Under the pieces are notes generated by a model. It made no database searches. It was not told the origin of the DNA and saw nothing but the letters and a program-made list of their open reading frames with translations. From Siphonodentalium dalli (lineage: Eukaryota; Mollusca; Scaphopoda; Gadilida; Siphonodentaliidae), in contig CP136064.1 in assembly GCA_032622095.1 (NCBI GenBank), positions 175,040,247 through 175,104,246 of the forward strand: a DNA stretch of 64,000 bases. Direction: 5' to 3'. A program made the position numbers and the translations under genes. Below are positions 34,402 through 47,028 of this stretch, piece by piece (positions within the stretch are counted from its first letter, which is position 1; each line of letters opens with the position of its first letter).

Positions 34402-37400
34402 ATATTAGCACCCATTGTGTGACATGAACATTTATTCACGTGACATAATTATAATAAATGATAATTGAAAACACACTCAAACTATATTCTTTTCTTAACA
34501 ATATACGAATGAAACTTCCTTCGTGCGTGTTTTGTGCATTTTGTACCTGATAACCCCGTTCGCCGGAAATGGAATCGATAATAATAGGGTGTTTAGCCCC
34601 CGAATGGGCTGAGTTTGCTAACATAATGGGTATCTAAAATGGATGAAGGATATAGGTTCGGCCGCGGCGACGACAAATGCTGAATTCGCACACTCCGGAA
34701 ATGCAAAGTCTCACGAAGCGTGCATGAAGGAAGAAAGCTTTGTTTTAGTTTTCATTCTAATGTATGTTTAGAAATATTACGTACTGTCAACCCGTTCATG
34801 CAAACGTGTGTGTGTATGCGTGTTGTTGTTTTCAACACGGTTATTACCAGTATCTATATCCGCCACTATATATTGTAAACTGGCGATTAAAAACATTAAC
34901 TGCTGTCAAATTGATCATTAAACGACAATGATCTATGGATGACATAAAGCGTCTCATCATTCACTTTCGCTCTACAAAACATGCTGGTGCATTTAACCAT
35001 TCTGATTAAATGGTGGCTGTAATGTCAACTACACTATTATATGAACATACCAACTCTGATATAGGATGCATGGAAGTCGGCTTCCACACATTTAAACTGT
35101 CCAGAAATGTGAACAAGCATTATTGCATGAACTTTTTCATAGCTGAAAGGAATCTCCAGTTCTGTTTTAATCCTTTAGACCCTGGACACCTATGGACCCC
35201 CCCCCGCTCTGTGGATTTCTGTTTAACACCCTTTAGACCCTGGACACATATGGACCCCCCCTTGTAGTTTTGAAGACTTGATTTGTGTGATAGAGCATAA
35301 CATTCCGCATCTCCTAAACTTGTTTGCCATCCGAGAAGTGTCGCTTTCGAAATTGTTTTATGTGTATGTGTGTTTTTTTTTGTGGGGTATGGGGTTGTCG
35401 TTTTTTTATCATCTATTAATGTAATCTATTGACAGAACATGTCACCATATCTTCAATTGTAAAATCCTAATTATACAGTAACGGTGTTCTTGCCACAAGC
35501 TGAACGTAAATGGTGGTCCGGAAAAGCGCTTTCTCAAAAAAAAAAGAAGCAAATAAATGACATAAACTTCAGATTATAAGCTTTCAGAATTTTATTTGGT
35601 AGTATTTGCCCACCAAATTGGTACCATTTTCCATTTTTGGGGAGCCTGGCTCGTGGACTAATGATGGTGTCCATACCTTCACTTACCACAACGACAACAG
35701 AAGCAAAACAACAAAAGCATATGCTATATATATTGAATTAATAAAATCTAATTGCCGATCGGAATTGGCTTTTTCCCATAAAAACTATTGTTAGAAATTA
35801 CACATGGCATACCAAATAGGCTATGTTGATACCAATTATAACATATCAAACCAAACCAAAATTTAGTTACTGCAAGTCTATTTCTCTCAAAACATCGAAA
35901 ATATATACATGTAGAAAAACGTGTCTGAGCTTATAACCCTATCGCGAGACTCTGAGTCGTTATCTCGTGGGAATCCCGATTCAGAATCTGGATTCAGATT
36001 ACAGATTAGTCCCCGTACGACTTGGTTCGGTAAACGAACAGACCAGAAATGGGCAGAATCAGTAAACGAACAGACCGTGATCTCAATCTCGTGGTAATCC
36101 AGATTCGGATTCCGATTCCGATTACGGACTCAAATGTTCGTAATCTAAACAAACCGAGATTTCGCCACCTCGGAGTTTAAAAACACAATAAAACATAAGA
36201 ATCCGTCTCTTGTGTACAAATTATTGCGGAATATAAACGATCTATATCAAAGAATTCTAAATGCGGAGACAAATTTGTTTTATCGAATGTAAACTGGGAG
36301 AATATTACTGAAATTAGCCAAATAATAACGCTATTGATAGTAACGCTGGGGGAGCACTTCGGTTGATGGCGAAGCAAATCAGTGTCGATTTTATTGTCAC
36401 TTTCATATGTCCATTTCATAATTCCATCCATAAAATACCGCCCGAACGCATGTTCGGCGGATACGTCACCATTGACCGAATTCATGTGAACCTGATTGGA
36501 TATGTCTTCTGCTGTGTTCGTTATTATAATGTTTCTTCTTATTCAAGAAATAGTAGGATTATATGATATCGATGGATTATCAGATACACGTATGTACTAT
36601 CTAGTCTTAGGGTGGATACACACATGCATGTAATGTCTGTATGTAAAATACATGTATTTTACATGGTCACACCAATCATTGATAGCATTAATCGCCTGCG
36701 CGCGATCGTTCCATTTCAACAGGCGAGACCGGTGAGTAGTTATAAGCCAAAATCAAACTAACTGTTATCAAGAGATTTCAGGCCAGTCATAAACATGACT
36801 TTTTTCATGGGTGCCGAAATGAATAAATCCTGTCTGATATATGTTGCTGTTTTTCACGAGTTTTAGTTCATTTCGAAAAGTGGATTTGAGTCTGTCGATT
36901 TTATACTTGATTTGTTTCTCGTCATTTCTTGGAAACAGGGTCATCCAAAATAAAAATAAATGTGTAGACTTTTGAAGCTATTTTAGGACGATTGTGATAC
37001 ATGAGTGTTTAATGCCCCACACACTGACTCCCAATTTGATCTCGTCCTGCAGAACCCGAACGGCTTTCTTGCTCCACATTTTGGAAGTGCTATATTAATA
37101 CACATGGCAATCAACTAACTCATACATGGTGAATTCCATGTTATAAAGTGATTTAGTCTAATCGGACAACGCCGAATCGAGTCAGGATAAGGATATTTGT
37201 TCCTCGACTATGCATGGCCTCAGTTCAAATTTTAACAATCCGATATGGTGCTCTCATGCCTTGAATACAGGCATTGGATCATTAAAGGAATAGGGTGCTG
37301 AAAAAACAATAATATTTTCTTTCAATAAACCGATAATATATATATATAATGTCCATTGGGCGCATATAATCTAATATTCGACCGCCATTCGTTATTTTTA

Positions 37401-37453
37401 TAACGATTATAAAAAATTCCGAAGTTAGCCGAAGACTTTGTTGTAGACGAAGT
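34402..37453. other. Unannotated interval
   Basis: Contains a two-unit ~54-bp tandem of tttagaccctggacac-tatgg (35177-35260), a gattccgattcc patch (36100-36125) and a perfect 24-bp palindrome at 36641-36664. A stretch near 35950-35990 recurs inverted at 42528-42574. No gene is recognised; frames up to 102 aa near 36.2-36.5 kb have no known domain. Confidence 0.4.
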
Positions 37454-37523
37454 CACGTGATCATCGACCCGATCACGTGATTGTCACATGTAAACAGAAG
37501 CATAGCACGTGATCGATCACGTG
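37454..37523. promoter_or_regulatory. Cluster of four CACGTG E-boxes
   Basis: CACGTG occurs at 37454, 37474, 37506 and 37518, i.e. four sites in 70 bp. Three are in the extended form TCACGTGAT or GCACGTGAT, and the last pair is arranged as cacgtgatcgatcacgtg. CACGTG is the target of bHLH-zip factors (USF, MITF/TFEB, MYC/MAX) and of CLOCK-type factors. No gene start can be firmly assigned; the nearest plus-strand open frame begins at 37721. Confidence 0.55.
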
Positions 37524-38670
37524 GTAACCCATCGACAACGCATAGGTACGCTAGGGCAGTATTTTAAGTTTGCATGTAGTCGATCGCGGCCTTTGAAGAT
37601 TGTCGGGTTATCACACTGCGAATGCTAAACTTTGCCGAAAACATCGCCGTTCTCGTAATTAAATGTCTTTATCCTGTTATTATTACTATATGTATCGCGA
37701 TGTGTTGTTACTAAAAAGCCATGCCCGTATTCAGTTTTGCGAGCATTTATCTATATAAACACGTGCTCGTGTTTATATATATTTTTTACGTTACCGGAAT
37801 AGTCCAAGTTATATTATATAGTATATATTCATATAAAGATTGCATATATATGCGAAGACTTGCACAGTTATTAGGCAATTATCATCTCGTAAACATTCCA
37901 ATTTCCAGATGCGATTTGTCGTGTGTCAATAAAGAGCGTTTCGCTTTAATTTATCGTAACGCGGTAAAACAAAACAAATGGTTTATTGCTGTCGGATTTA
38001 ATCAATTATAATCAAGTCATTCATTACCAATATGATATGATACGTTCATTTTTCTTGGTTATGACTCATGTATATATTAGGGAAATATGGTGTTTATATA
38101 TATTTCGGAATATTGCTTCCCCTACCCCCAAACAATCCTGCCGACTGTCACTGATGAAATCACTGCGTCTATGCATGGTTATTGGTCTATAAAATTAGCA
38201 CTCTAGCGATGCGGTCTATTTAATATGCAGGTCATAACTCGACCTCTATGTGTCAATTACGCATAACAATAGGATTATAAAATATATAAACGTTTGTCGT
38301 GGTTCGTTGAACAAACGCTTTTTGAAGGAGGGGTAATAATCCGGTTTAATATGTAATCACATATACAAGCGTTCTTTATTCGCAATATATCGTAATAGTG
38401 AACGCTCTTTATTGCGTCAAGGTAAAGGGACTGGACTTAGAACAGTTGTCATCGTGATTGTTTACTGATTACACCAATACATGTCAATACATATACTCGA
38501 ACTTCCGATATGCATGCTTTATATATCCTCCCAAGTCATAGCAATTTCCGCTTTATTAAACTCTTTTTATTCGTACCATATTAGGAAAACTCTTAACATG
38601 GAACGCTCTTTATTGAGCCATTGTGAAGGAAATTGGGACTCGACTTAGAATAGTTGTTATCGTGAATTAT
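37524..38670. other. Interval rich in AACGCTCTTTATT-type motifs
   Basis: Motif copies lie at 37927-37943 (reverse), 38367-38380, 38400-38413, 38557-38571 and 38601-38614. The frame at 37721-38011 (96 aa) has no known domain and is hydrophobic at its start. No gene is asserted. Confidence 0.4.
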
Positions 38671-38910
38671 TCAACATACTCTCCACTTTAAATGCAATTG
38701 TATGTATTCGTAACCATGACTGTCATTGTCAAAATAAACGCTCTTTATTGGGTATATGTAATCGGTTTCTGATTTTGCGCAACGGGTTTCCCCACAGAAA
38801 TCCCACCAACTGGCACGTAAACGACCATCGTTTGGAAATGAATACAGCATTATACCTAACTGAGAGTCACTAGACCGGCCACAGCCGAAAACACTGCATT
38901 TATATGGCAT
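38671..38910 (-). pseudogene. THAP-type zinc finger N-terminal fragment
   Basis: On the minus strand from the ATG at 38910 the reading starts MPYKCSVFGCGRS, giving C-x4-C at residues 5 and 10 as in THAP domains (M..xC...GC). It continues LYSFPNDGRLRASWWDFCGE, corresponding to the conserved 'sFhrFP....l...W' part. The second half of the C2CH site (C-x2-H) is not present in frame. The frame runs on through an AACGCTCTTTATT motif copy (38735-38749) into unrelated residues. No good splice donor is visible after the W segment, so this is a truncated fragment or an exon with a missed boundary. THAP domains bind DNA and occur in P-element transposases and in many animal regulators. An upstream in-frame Met exists at 38952. 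Confidence 0.45.
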
Positions 38911-38952
38911 TGTTACGAATGAATAATTGTAAATACGGGACACTCGGGGCAT

Positions 38953-40297
38953 ATATACGGAAAATTAAAACAACATCGTGAACACGCACCTGAATAGAGT
39001 TCACGTGCCTGCTTGTGTTTTTATAAGCTTTATTTTTGACACGAAAGTGTTACCTACGCCGCTCAATCGGCCTTCTATAGTTTTTTGTCAAAACAATAAC
39101 TTTCCAAACAGCGCTTAAGACAAATCACAAGTGAATATAACTTACCAAGCCATGACAATTAACCATGTGTACACAATGCTATTGATATTCCCCGCAGTGA
39201 TTCCATCACGCTCACATGCTGATGTTTATTCCGGATTTTCCATCGTCATATAGGTAGACATAATTACCTCCGACTCCGATTCCGTGTTTTTAATTAGTTT
39301 ACCTCGCTTGACGTCATGCGAGGTTTTGCGACGGAGATAGCCGACAACCGGTGACGGTATTATTTAGTTATTTCTCGGCTTATTTATTACGCGATTTTTA
39401 TGGGACTTGGATTATTGTGATCACAATAGGGGTGGCTTTCCGATAGAGTTTTGTTGTTTCATGAGCACAGTAATCCTTTAAGACAGACAATACCAGTTTG
39501 TTGAGATTGCTCGGATAATTTGAGGGCGAGCTCATGTTATAACTTTCAATTGGGATTTCTTTGCATATATCCATTACAGCGCCAAAAACATTAATGCGGG
39601 TACAACGTTGAAAGAAAAAAGAGTCACCCCCCCCCCCATTTTAACCCAGAATTTACAGAGCAGTATATGTTTCTCAGGCCAAAGGATGAACAAGTTCCTA
39701 ACTGTCACCAGTTTAGCCTGTACAGGCTTGAATTATCACATTTTGGACTATAATCCATGATTGGGGAGGGGGCTGGTTCTCGAAAGTTTCGAATAACTAA
39801 GGGATTTAGTTGAATGTATCGGCCGGGATTATCTGGGCAAGAATGTACAACATAATGTTTTACTTAAATATTCCATAGTTGTAAATTGTGTGTATATAAC
39901 ACAAGAGAGGAAAGGTGACGTAGTTGTGGACTCGTAGCTGGACAACCCTTTTCCCGAATGAAGACACACATGCAGCAACACCACCTTCTGTATACCTTCA
40001 AATTTAAAGCTGTAATAATATGTTCATAATTATATGAATAGCATCAATTGCTGCATATGAGATTAATCACTCGTAGCAAACAGGCACGGCAGATATCAGT
40101 CTGGGTGAACGTCGACTCTATATTTGAAATCTAGAGTCTGGAGCTAATGTCGCCAAAACCATTTCTATTCAGCGAAGAGCTTCCCCAAAATGATGTCACG
40201 GATTTTAAAAAATACATCGATGATTGACAGGTGTCCCCACGTGTTATCTGTTGTGCTTCGCAATAGCAATGGCCCGTGTCGCGACATAAACTTACAG
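38953..40297. other. Unannotated interval
   Basis: Holds the CRE-like palindrome described separately and a short C-run near 39629. No gene recognised. Confidence 0.45.
39301..39324. promoter_or_regulatory. CRE-like site inside a 24-bp palindrome
   Basis: acctcgcttgacgtcatgcg continues aggt: a palindrome with one mismatched pair, centred on TGACGTCA, the consensus CREB/ATF site. It lies about 390 bp upstream (minus strand) of the THAP-type start. Confidence 0.4.
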
Positions 40298-40538
40298 AAG
40301 ATAATATTTGTCGTGTGTGCGACTATTCTTTTTCGGGAGATGAACTCGCTGCATCAACCGGAAAGCTGCATCCGAGAGCAAAAAATAAGGTCGTCATCAA
40401 AAATGATGCTTTAGAACTATTTAAAAGCATAAAATTAAGTCATTTCCTCGGTGTTTAACTTTCAGATGACTTTTTTACGACAAATAATTTGATTTGCAAA
40501 CCATGTTACAATAAAGTAAATCAAATACACGGACACGA
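40298..40538 (+). pseudogene. Possible exon with CxxC...CxxC zinc-binding pattern, one stop
   Basis: An acceptor-like cttacag precedes 40298 and a GTGAGT donor follows 40538. The reading contains NICRVCDYSFSGDE, then about 45 residues, an in-frame TAA at 40456-40458, then DDFFTTNNLICKPCYNKVNQ. The two CxxC pairs about 60 residues apart, with ICRVC and ICKPC contexts, resemble treble-clef/ZAD-like finger domains, but I do not recognise a specific family. The stop implies a decayed exon, unless it is a sequencing error. An ATG-initiated frame (40276) covers the first half. Confidence 0.3.
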
Positions 40539-42578
40539 GTGAGTTCTATTTATATTTATGGGAGGCCAAGTTGATACCATGCGCAGGCATATCTATCAGG
40601 TCTAGCACATCCTTCAAATTAATCCGAATCGTACCGAATATATAATTTCGAAGCCATTTTTTCTGTCTCTGTTGTATTTGCAAGCATCGCATTCGATCGG
40701 AGAAATACCGACTCTGTTACTATATTTAGAGGTGACATTATGGGAGTCTCCGCCCACTAACACTTGTTTATTAACCCATGCGGTTTCATTGGACGGAAAA
40801 TAATTTACGCAATCAATCAGATTACGGAATCCCGAGGACTTGGAAATGAGATAGCGATGTTATCCGTCAGACCTAATATTCAATGTTGTAATGAATATTT
40901 AGGTATGAGTTTACCCAGACTGGGCAGATATGACTGTCAACTACAATATTTACAAATCAGGAGTGGCTTCGTGGCTTCATGGGGGTAGGCCTCATGTTGC
41001 TGCATGCCCCCCCCCCCCCCCCTCCGGTCGATGAAATATGTAATGGTCAGTCCGGTAGCTTCCGGTATAATATAGCCCCTGCATTGTGGAAATCCTGGGA
41101 CCATCACTGGTATACAACCAAAATAAGACTGACAATGATTTAAACAGAACGTCCAACATTTGGGTTATCGCGCGAACAATTATTTTAAGCGGCCTGACGA
41201 CTTCGTCCAGTCAACGACACTCTACACGTTCAGAGCATTACTCACTGTGGTCAAACATAGCCGCAGTGATTGGGTTATCAGCAGACACATATTACATGGT
41301 CTGTATGATCCATAAAATAAAGCTTTGCTCACGAAGCTAATGTTGTGGTCTTGTGATCGCAGGTGAACTGCATCTCCCAATCGCACAAACAAAACTGTAA
41401 AGCTTATTCTAGGATATCAGGACTATATAGTGGAAATGTCAGTCAATTTATTGATTAAGTATCCACACGTACAAGTTCTAGGGACGTGGCTAGAGGTTTC
41501 CTCAAATTTCCGGCCAACTGCACCCCCCCCCCCCCCCGATTGAACCAAAAATCAATCTCACAGGTTCGCAGAATTCCATTTGGACCCCTTGGAAATAGCC
41601 AACCTGACACAGACTAAGATTGGAAAATTACCAACTTTTACTGGTTGAAAAAATCAAACAATGAGAACAATTCCAACCTATATATGGTGTCAAATTAATG
41701 TCCAACTAATGTTGTGTCATGCATGAAATTTCCAACTGCTGGAAATGTACCAAAGTTTAGTTTAAACATATTTATTTCAAATATTTGTCAAATTTAGATA
41801 ACACATAATATATAACATAATTTGTTTATACATACAATGGAATTGGAGGACAAGTGCTGACTCACTGAAGGGTACCCCTCTCCCATATGTTATTACACTG
41901 AAAAAATAAATAATTAGTAATGGAAAGCAACATGACTGCCAAAACAAGTTGAACATATATACAGATTACCGGTCACCCCCTCTCCCGAGTTAGTCATAAG
42001 TTTGTATATGTATTTATTTAAAATCGGGTTTGTTTGTTGCGTTTGCTGGCTTGTTACGTATCATTATTTGGAACAGTTAGTCAAAAGAATCCTAATTTTT
42101 CCTCATATGAATGACTGCACAGCTAAGCAAATTGTATTAAAGTTCGGGGGGTCGAGACACCCAACCAACCACTGTCGTCACTGTGCAACTGACACGTTTC
42201 GTGTGTTCTTCACAACATCTTCGGAATTTGATTCAGGAGGCCTAAGGCTGTTAGAATTAAATGCTTGCGCTCATCAATAAACACACTTTAACTTGAAAAC
42301 AAGATGCGATTAAGTCGGATTGGCAGCAATTTATGTGCCGTGTATATACGCATAGAAGAAACGCATGACTTTCACAACAAACGTGAACTTTATAAATATA
42401 AGATACAAATGGTACTTGTGTCAAATACATGAGCCATGTTTGACGCTGGGAGAACATTAAACATAGTTTCGGAGAACACGTGGATTTAAAAATCTGACCT
42501 AGAATAGGGAATTAGCCCCGCCCCCGTAATCGGCTTTGGATTCTGAATCGGGATTCCCACGAGATAACGACTCTTGGG
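40539..42578. other. Unannotated interval with degenerate repeats
   Basis: C-runs lie at 41007-41022 and 41523-41537. At 41590-41770 a degenerate repeat with ttggaaat-accaact and ctatatatggt-t-a occurs, related to 43530-43840 and 44210-44450. No gene recognised. Confidence 0.4.
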
Positions 42579-43044
42579 TTAAAGGTACTCAACCCGTAAA
42601 GAGGGTCCCCATCTCAACAGATTCCAACAACAACAATCCGATCAGAGGGTCCTATATTACTATTTCTTTGGCTTTGGGGGTAAAAAATATTTGATTCGAG
42701 TCGAGGAACCCATCAAACAAAGCTCAGAGTTATTAGATATTGATTTTTCAAATTTGTTATGTTCTCGAGATGAGTACCAATAACTGCCGTAATCTGCTCT
42801 GGATGTGTACTCCAAATCTATTCAAACAGACAAGGATGAATAACTCTAAAATCAAGTGGTAATTTTGACTGAGTTCTGGGCCAGATAGTATTCCCGATAA
42901 TGAAAAATAATAGATTTCTAAAATCGATATCTAACAAATCTGAGCTTTGATGTGTGACTTCCTCGACTCGAATCAAATATTTTTGACCCCCGAAGCCATT
43001 GAAATAGTAATTGAGAGGAGTTTTATCGGGTTGAGTACCTTTAA
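42579..43044. mobile_element. MITE family B, copy B2
   Basis: TTAAAGGTACTCAACCCG at the left and its reverse complement cgggttgagtacctttaa at the right. The interior is nearly identical to the 4.1 kb copy (B1) except for a gap of about 20 bp. The paired A-to-C change in both TIRs (CAATCC to CAACCC) keeps the ends matched, which suggests gene conversion or a separate lineage. Confidence 0.9.
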
Positions 43045-44519
43045 ACACCAGATCGGTAGGCTGATCACAGGAAGCCTTAATTGTGTCATTCACAAACAGC
43101 TACTGGGAAATTAGAATCGTTATTCACTGCATACCCAAAGGCCAGACAGACATCGGACTGTAGTCCATCCATTTGCACGAAAAGGTTGGACTCTAGATCT
43201 TACAGCTTGGTACCACTTAAAACAGCTGACAAATAAGAAACTTGGTTGCCCTGTGTTTTGGAGACTCCAGGGCCCTGTACTATAGATTCCAAACAGCCGT
43301 GATTTGAGTTGCGGAGAGCGCTCCTGTGTAATTTACTAATCGTGTAAAGCGAGGCGGGTGTTCTATAGTACTCGAGCAATTGTATTCTTTTAAAATGCCT
43401 CGTATTGTTCATTGGAATTTAACAATAATCTATTACCCTTTGTGTCTAGAGGTTCTCCATCTGGGACGAACACCTTGAAATAACACCACCCACATTAAAC
43501 CAGACCAAACAGTTATATTCTTGAAATTTCATTTTCAATTCTTTGGGTTGGAATGGAACTTACCAACTAGTACCGCAAACATTCCAACTGTCGGAAATTT
43601 TCAAGCTGTCACCCCCTAACGTTGGAAGTTTTCCAACTGATGGCCATTTCAGACAAAATATTTAACTAAAGGTAGAACAATATGCATGTTGCTGTTGGTT
43701 CAACAACAGAATATTCCCCACTAAATAATGGTTGGAAATTCGAACAATTCGAACAGTTTCAACCTATATATGGTATACATGTTCTAACTAGTGTTGTGTC
43801 AGACTTGACATTAATTTCCAACTTAAAATAATTTACCAAAACCCCTGTCCCCTGCTATATACAACAGACTCATGCAGAATTTACATGTAGTGATGATATG
43901 GAAATCACCAGCTTATAATTTAACAATGCACGCCCCCCTCCCGGTTCCGACGGCGCGTTGCATTTACACCACACCCTTGGGTTGCAATTTTCTAATTGCT
44001 GACACATCAAACTTGACAAATTTTGGAAATGTATTGTGTGGCCAACAAATGAGTCAAATGTCATTTGGTCATTAATTCATATATCAAGAAATGTATATTT
44101 ATTATACATGCTAAATATAAAGAGCTATTATTTAACTCATGTGCGGGAAGTTGATAACATTACGATGCACTTCTTTGGCTCAAGTGACGTGGTTTGAGTG
44201 TCCCGGTGGTGGTGTCAAACTTGGAATTTTAACCTGCACGATGTCCCTTAAATCAAACCAAATTCCCAAGTCAGAGAAATTACATCTACCCCCTCCTCTT
44301 TCGGTCGAAATTTTCCAACCATATACCGCAGATTTTCCAAAGGTTGCGAGTGTCCAACCTGACACCCCATGTGACTGGAAATTGACCAACTGACGGCTAT
44401 TTAAATCCAACAGTTTTACCAAAAGTTGAAAAATTTCTTACTTTTGGTTTAAAAACAACATATTTCAGATTATATTTTGGTTGGAAAAAACTATCTAAAC
44501 GATTTCAAGATATTTCTGG
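43045..44519. repeat. Degenerate repeats of the 41.6 kb type
   Basis: Blocks with tccaactg-cggaaatttt, aacctatatatggt and tagtgttgtgtcagacttga recur at 43530-43840 and 44210-44450. No gene recognised. The 70-aa minus-strand frame at 43.2-43.4 kb has no known domain. Confidence 0.4.
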
Positions 44520-46840
44520 GTTTTTTTTTGGTTTTTTTAAATTGTTTTTATTGGAATAAACAGACATCAATGAAGAATGTAAATACAGACAGGGTACATG
44601 TTATTATAAATAAAGTTACATTCTTCCAATTCTCTCACATCTTGCTCACTTCATTTACACGTCTTCCGTACGTCATATGCACTCCCAGTGACTTACATGT
44701 AAATAGGGATAAATCGAATAATGTGTTCATTTTATATAGTAATCCAGATTTTAAATCTTTTGAACTTTGTTCATGTGTACGGCGCATCGATACGACATCT
44801 AACTATAGACGGCGTTGTGGTATTGGGGCGATAATAGTATTTCTTGGGTATAGTAATTAAGTGAGTTTTTGAACTGGTGAAGAGAAAATTTTCAGGACAA
44901 GTTTATTTGTGTTGACTCGTGCGTATATTTATGGCCTTTTCTAAAAGGAACCAGTTTTTCGAAAATTCTTGTTGTTTCGATTGGCATCGTGCGGTATACT
45001 TCTCACATTGGTATCTATAATTCAATTCTTTGAGGAAAACATTTAGCGATAAGTTAATTGGCTTGAATTTGGTCCTATAAATGTATTGTTTAATTAGAAA
45101 TCATTGTCATCTGCTGGGGACAGAGATCAATGCTGTTAATTTTACCCCAATCGCTGAGTTCCTTAATGAATTTCTGAACGTGAACACAGTTCCAAAATAT
45201 GTGGGAGATGTCTTCTGTCTCGCTTTTACATCTATCGCATTTATCATCTTCTCGTAGATTGGACATTTTAAGAAACTTATTAGTTGATAATATTCGTGAG
45301 TTTATTCGGAATTGTAGCCATTGTAGCTTTGTGTCAGGCGTCGTGAGAAAGGGTAGTTTATCTAGTTTACACCATTGAATTGTGTTGTCAGGAAAAAACG
45401 CTTGCCATTTTCTGTGTGCTACTGTAGAAGTTGGAATATCGATTAAGATGTTATAAAAGTCCTGTCCTCCTCGACTGTTTTTAAGCAGTTTAATGAAATT
45501 ATTTGGTAAAAATGGGCTGCAAGTTCGAGTTATAGGCTGGTCAAGTTTTTTTGTGAGTAGTTTTATTTGATGTTGAATGTTATTAAGAGTGATGAAGTTT
45601 GTGCGTAAGTTATAAATCTTTAGTAAATCGTCTCGTGTAAGAAAGCGGTCATTATCGTCCAGCATATCATTTAAAAATATAATCCCTTTTTCTCGCCAGG
45701 AGGTGAAATTTATTACTTTTCCGTACTGCTTTATGTTTGGGTTATTCCATAACGTACATGCTGATATTTTGCGATTGTTTCTGTCTTTCTCTAGAAATTT
45801 TGTGAATGCCATCAGGACATCATGCCAAAAAGGATTGGTTAATTTTTTTGCCTGTTTTTCTATGTAGGAATAGTCATAAGTAAGGAACATAGGGTCATCG
45901 CGTAAAGGTATATCTGTTAAGGGGATCCATTTGGCACTTTTGGTTACGAGGCGCCTCACCCAAGTTATTTTCATGGACAGCATAAATTTGTTTACATCAA
46001 CCATTTTTAATCCGCCGTTCTTATAATCTTGACAAATAACTTTGCGTTTAACTCGATCACGCTTCGAGTTCCAGAGAAAATTAAAGAGCGTTATGTCAAG
46101 ATTTTTCATAAAAATATTACTGGGATTTGGTAGAGCTGCAAAAAGGTGCGTTAATTTTGGGAGTATTAGTGATTTTATCACCGTTATTCGACCAATGGGT
46201 GTAAGTAACCGGTGTTTCCATGTTGCTATCAAACGTTTGACTTCAGTAAGTTTTCTATCATAATTGATATCCATTTTGTCAAGGTTGGTGTCAAAGTATA
46301 TTCCAAGGAGATTGAAAGTACTATCAAATTTTAGTCCAAGATCTGGGCATATAATATCCGTACGCTCCGTATAAGAGCCAATCCACGACGCCTGACATTT
46401 GCTATTGTTAATTTTCAGGCCTGAATAATCTGCAAATGAGTTTAAAACAGTATATACTTCCCTGAGGCTTTCTTCGCTACCGTCCAAGATGAGAGTCGTG
46501 TCGTCTGCATACTGTGTAATTTTGTATTCTAAATTGCCGAGGTTGATACCTTTAATGCGGCCATTGGACTTAATCATAATAGCTAAGATTTCCGCGCATA
46601 TCAAAAAAATATACGGCGAGACTGGGTCACCCTGTCGACAGCCACGATATAGTTTGAAACTCTGAGATATATGCCCATTTATTAAAATAGATGAGTTGAT
46701 ATTCGTATAAAATATGGAAATCCACCTCTTCATGGCATCTCCAAAATTAAAAAAGTTAAGGCATTTATGTATAAATTTCCATGATACTGAATCAAAAGCC
46801 TTTTCGAAGTCTAGGAGGTTTTGATTTGAAACTAATCAAA
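44520..46840 (-). mobile_element. 5'-truncated non-LTR retrotransposon (L1/Tx1-like)
   Basis: The minus-strand element consists of the RT C-terminal two-thirds (45090-46835), a non-coding 3' tail of about 550 bp, a polyadenylation hexamer AATAAA (44547-44552) and an A-rich end (aaaaaaaccaaaaaaaaa, 44520-44540). The 5' portion (endonuclease, start of RT) is absent or scrambled beyond 46835. 5' truncation with a 3' A-tail is the normal product of target-primed reverse transcription. A poly(A) tail rather than a short tandem repeat fits the L1 superfamily. Target-site duplication was not identified. Confidence 0.8.
45090..46835 (-). pseudogene. ORF2 reverse transcriptase, C-terminal portion (L1/Tx1-like)
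   Basis: The uninterrupted frame from 46835 down to the stop at 45090 begins in RT motif A (LLDFEKAFDSVSWKF, near 46775-46817). Motif B follows (GCRQGDPVSPYIFLICAEIL), then the catalytic motif C QYADDTTL, motif D GLKINNSKC and a 'LLGIYFD' segment. A long thumb/connection region and a C-terminal Cys/His cluster complete it (CDRCKSETEDISHIFWNC, C-x2-C-x8-H-x4-C), as in the zf-RVT domain of L1/Tx1 ORF2 proteins. RT copies element RNA at a nicked target in the nucleus. The first Met is at 46733, but it is not a true start: conserved RT sequence continues upstream until TGA at 46836-46838. Without endonuclease the copy cannot be autonomous, though ~580 codons without a stop imply a fairly young insertion. 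Confidence 0.85.
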
Positions 46841-47028
46841 TCATTTCCTTCGAAAAACAAAAATGACTCATTACTGCCTATATATATACCATCTAAATAA
46901 TGCTCGGCGACTTCTAAAATATCGAGTTTGTATTACGGATGGAACACCAGCCCCAACAACTCAAACACTCTGTATTCCATATCCCTTGCTAAATATTTCT
47001 GCTATCTTGAAATTTTAATGTATTTATT

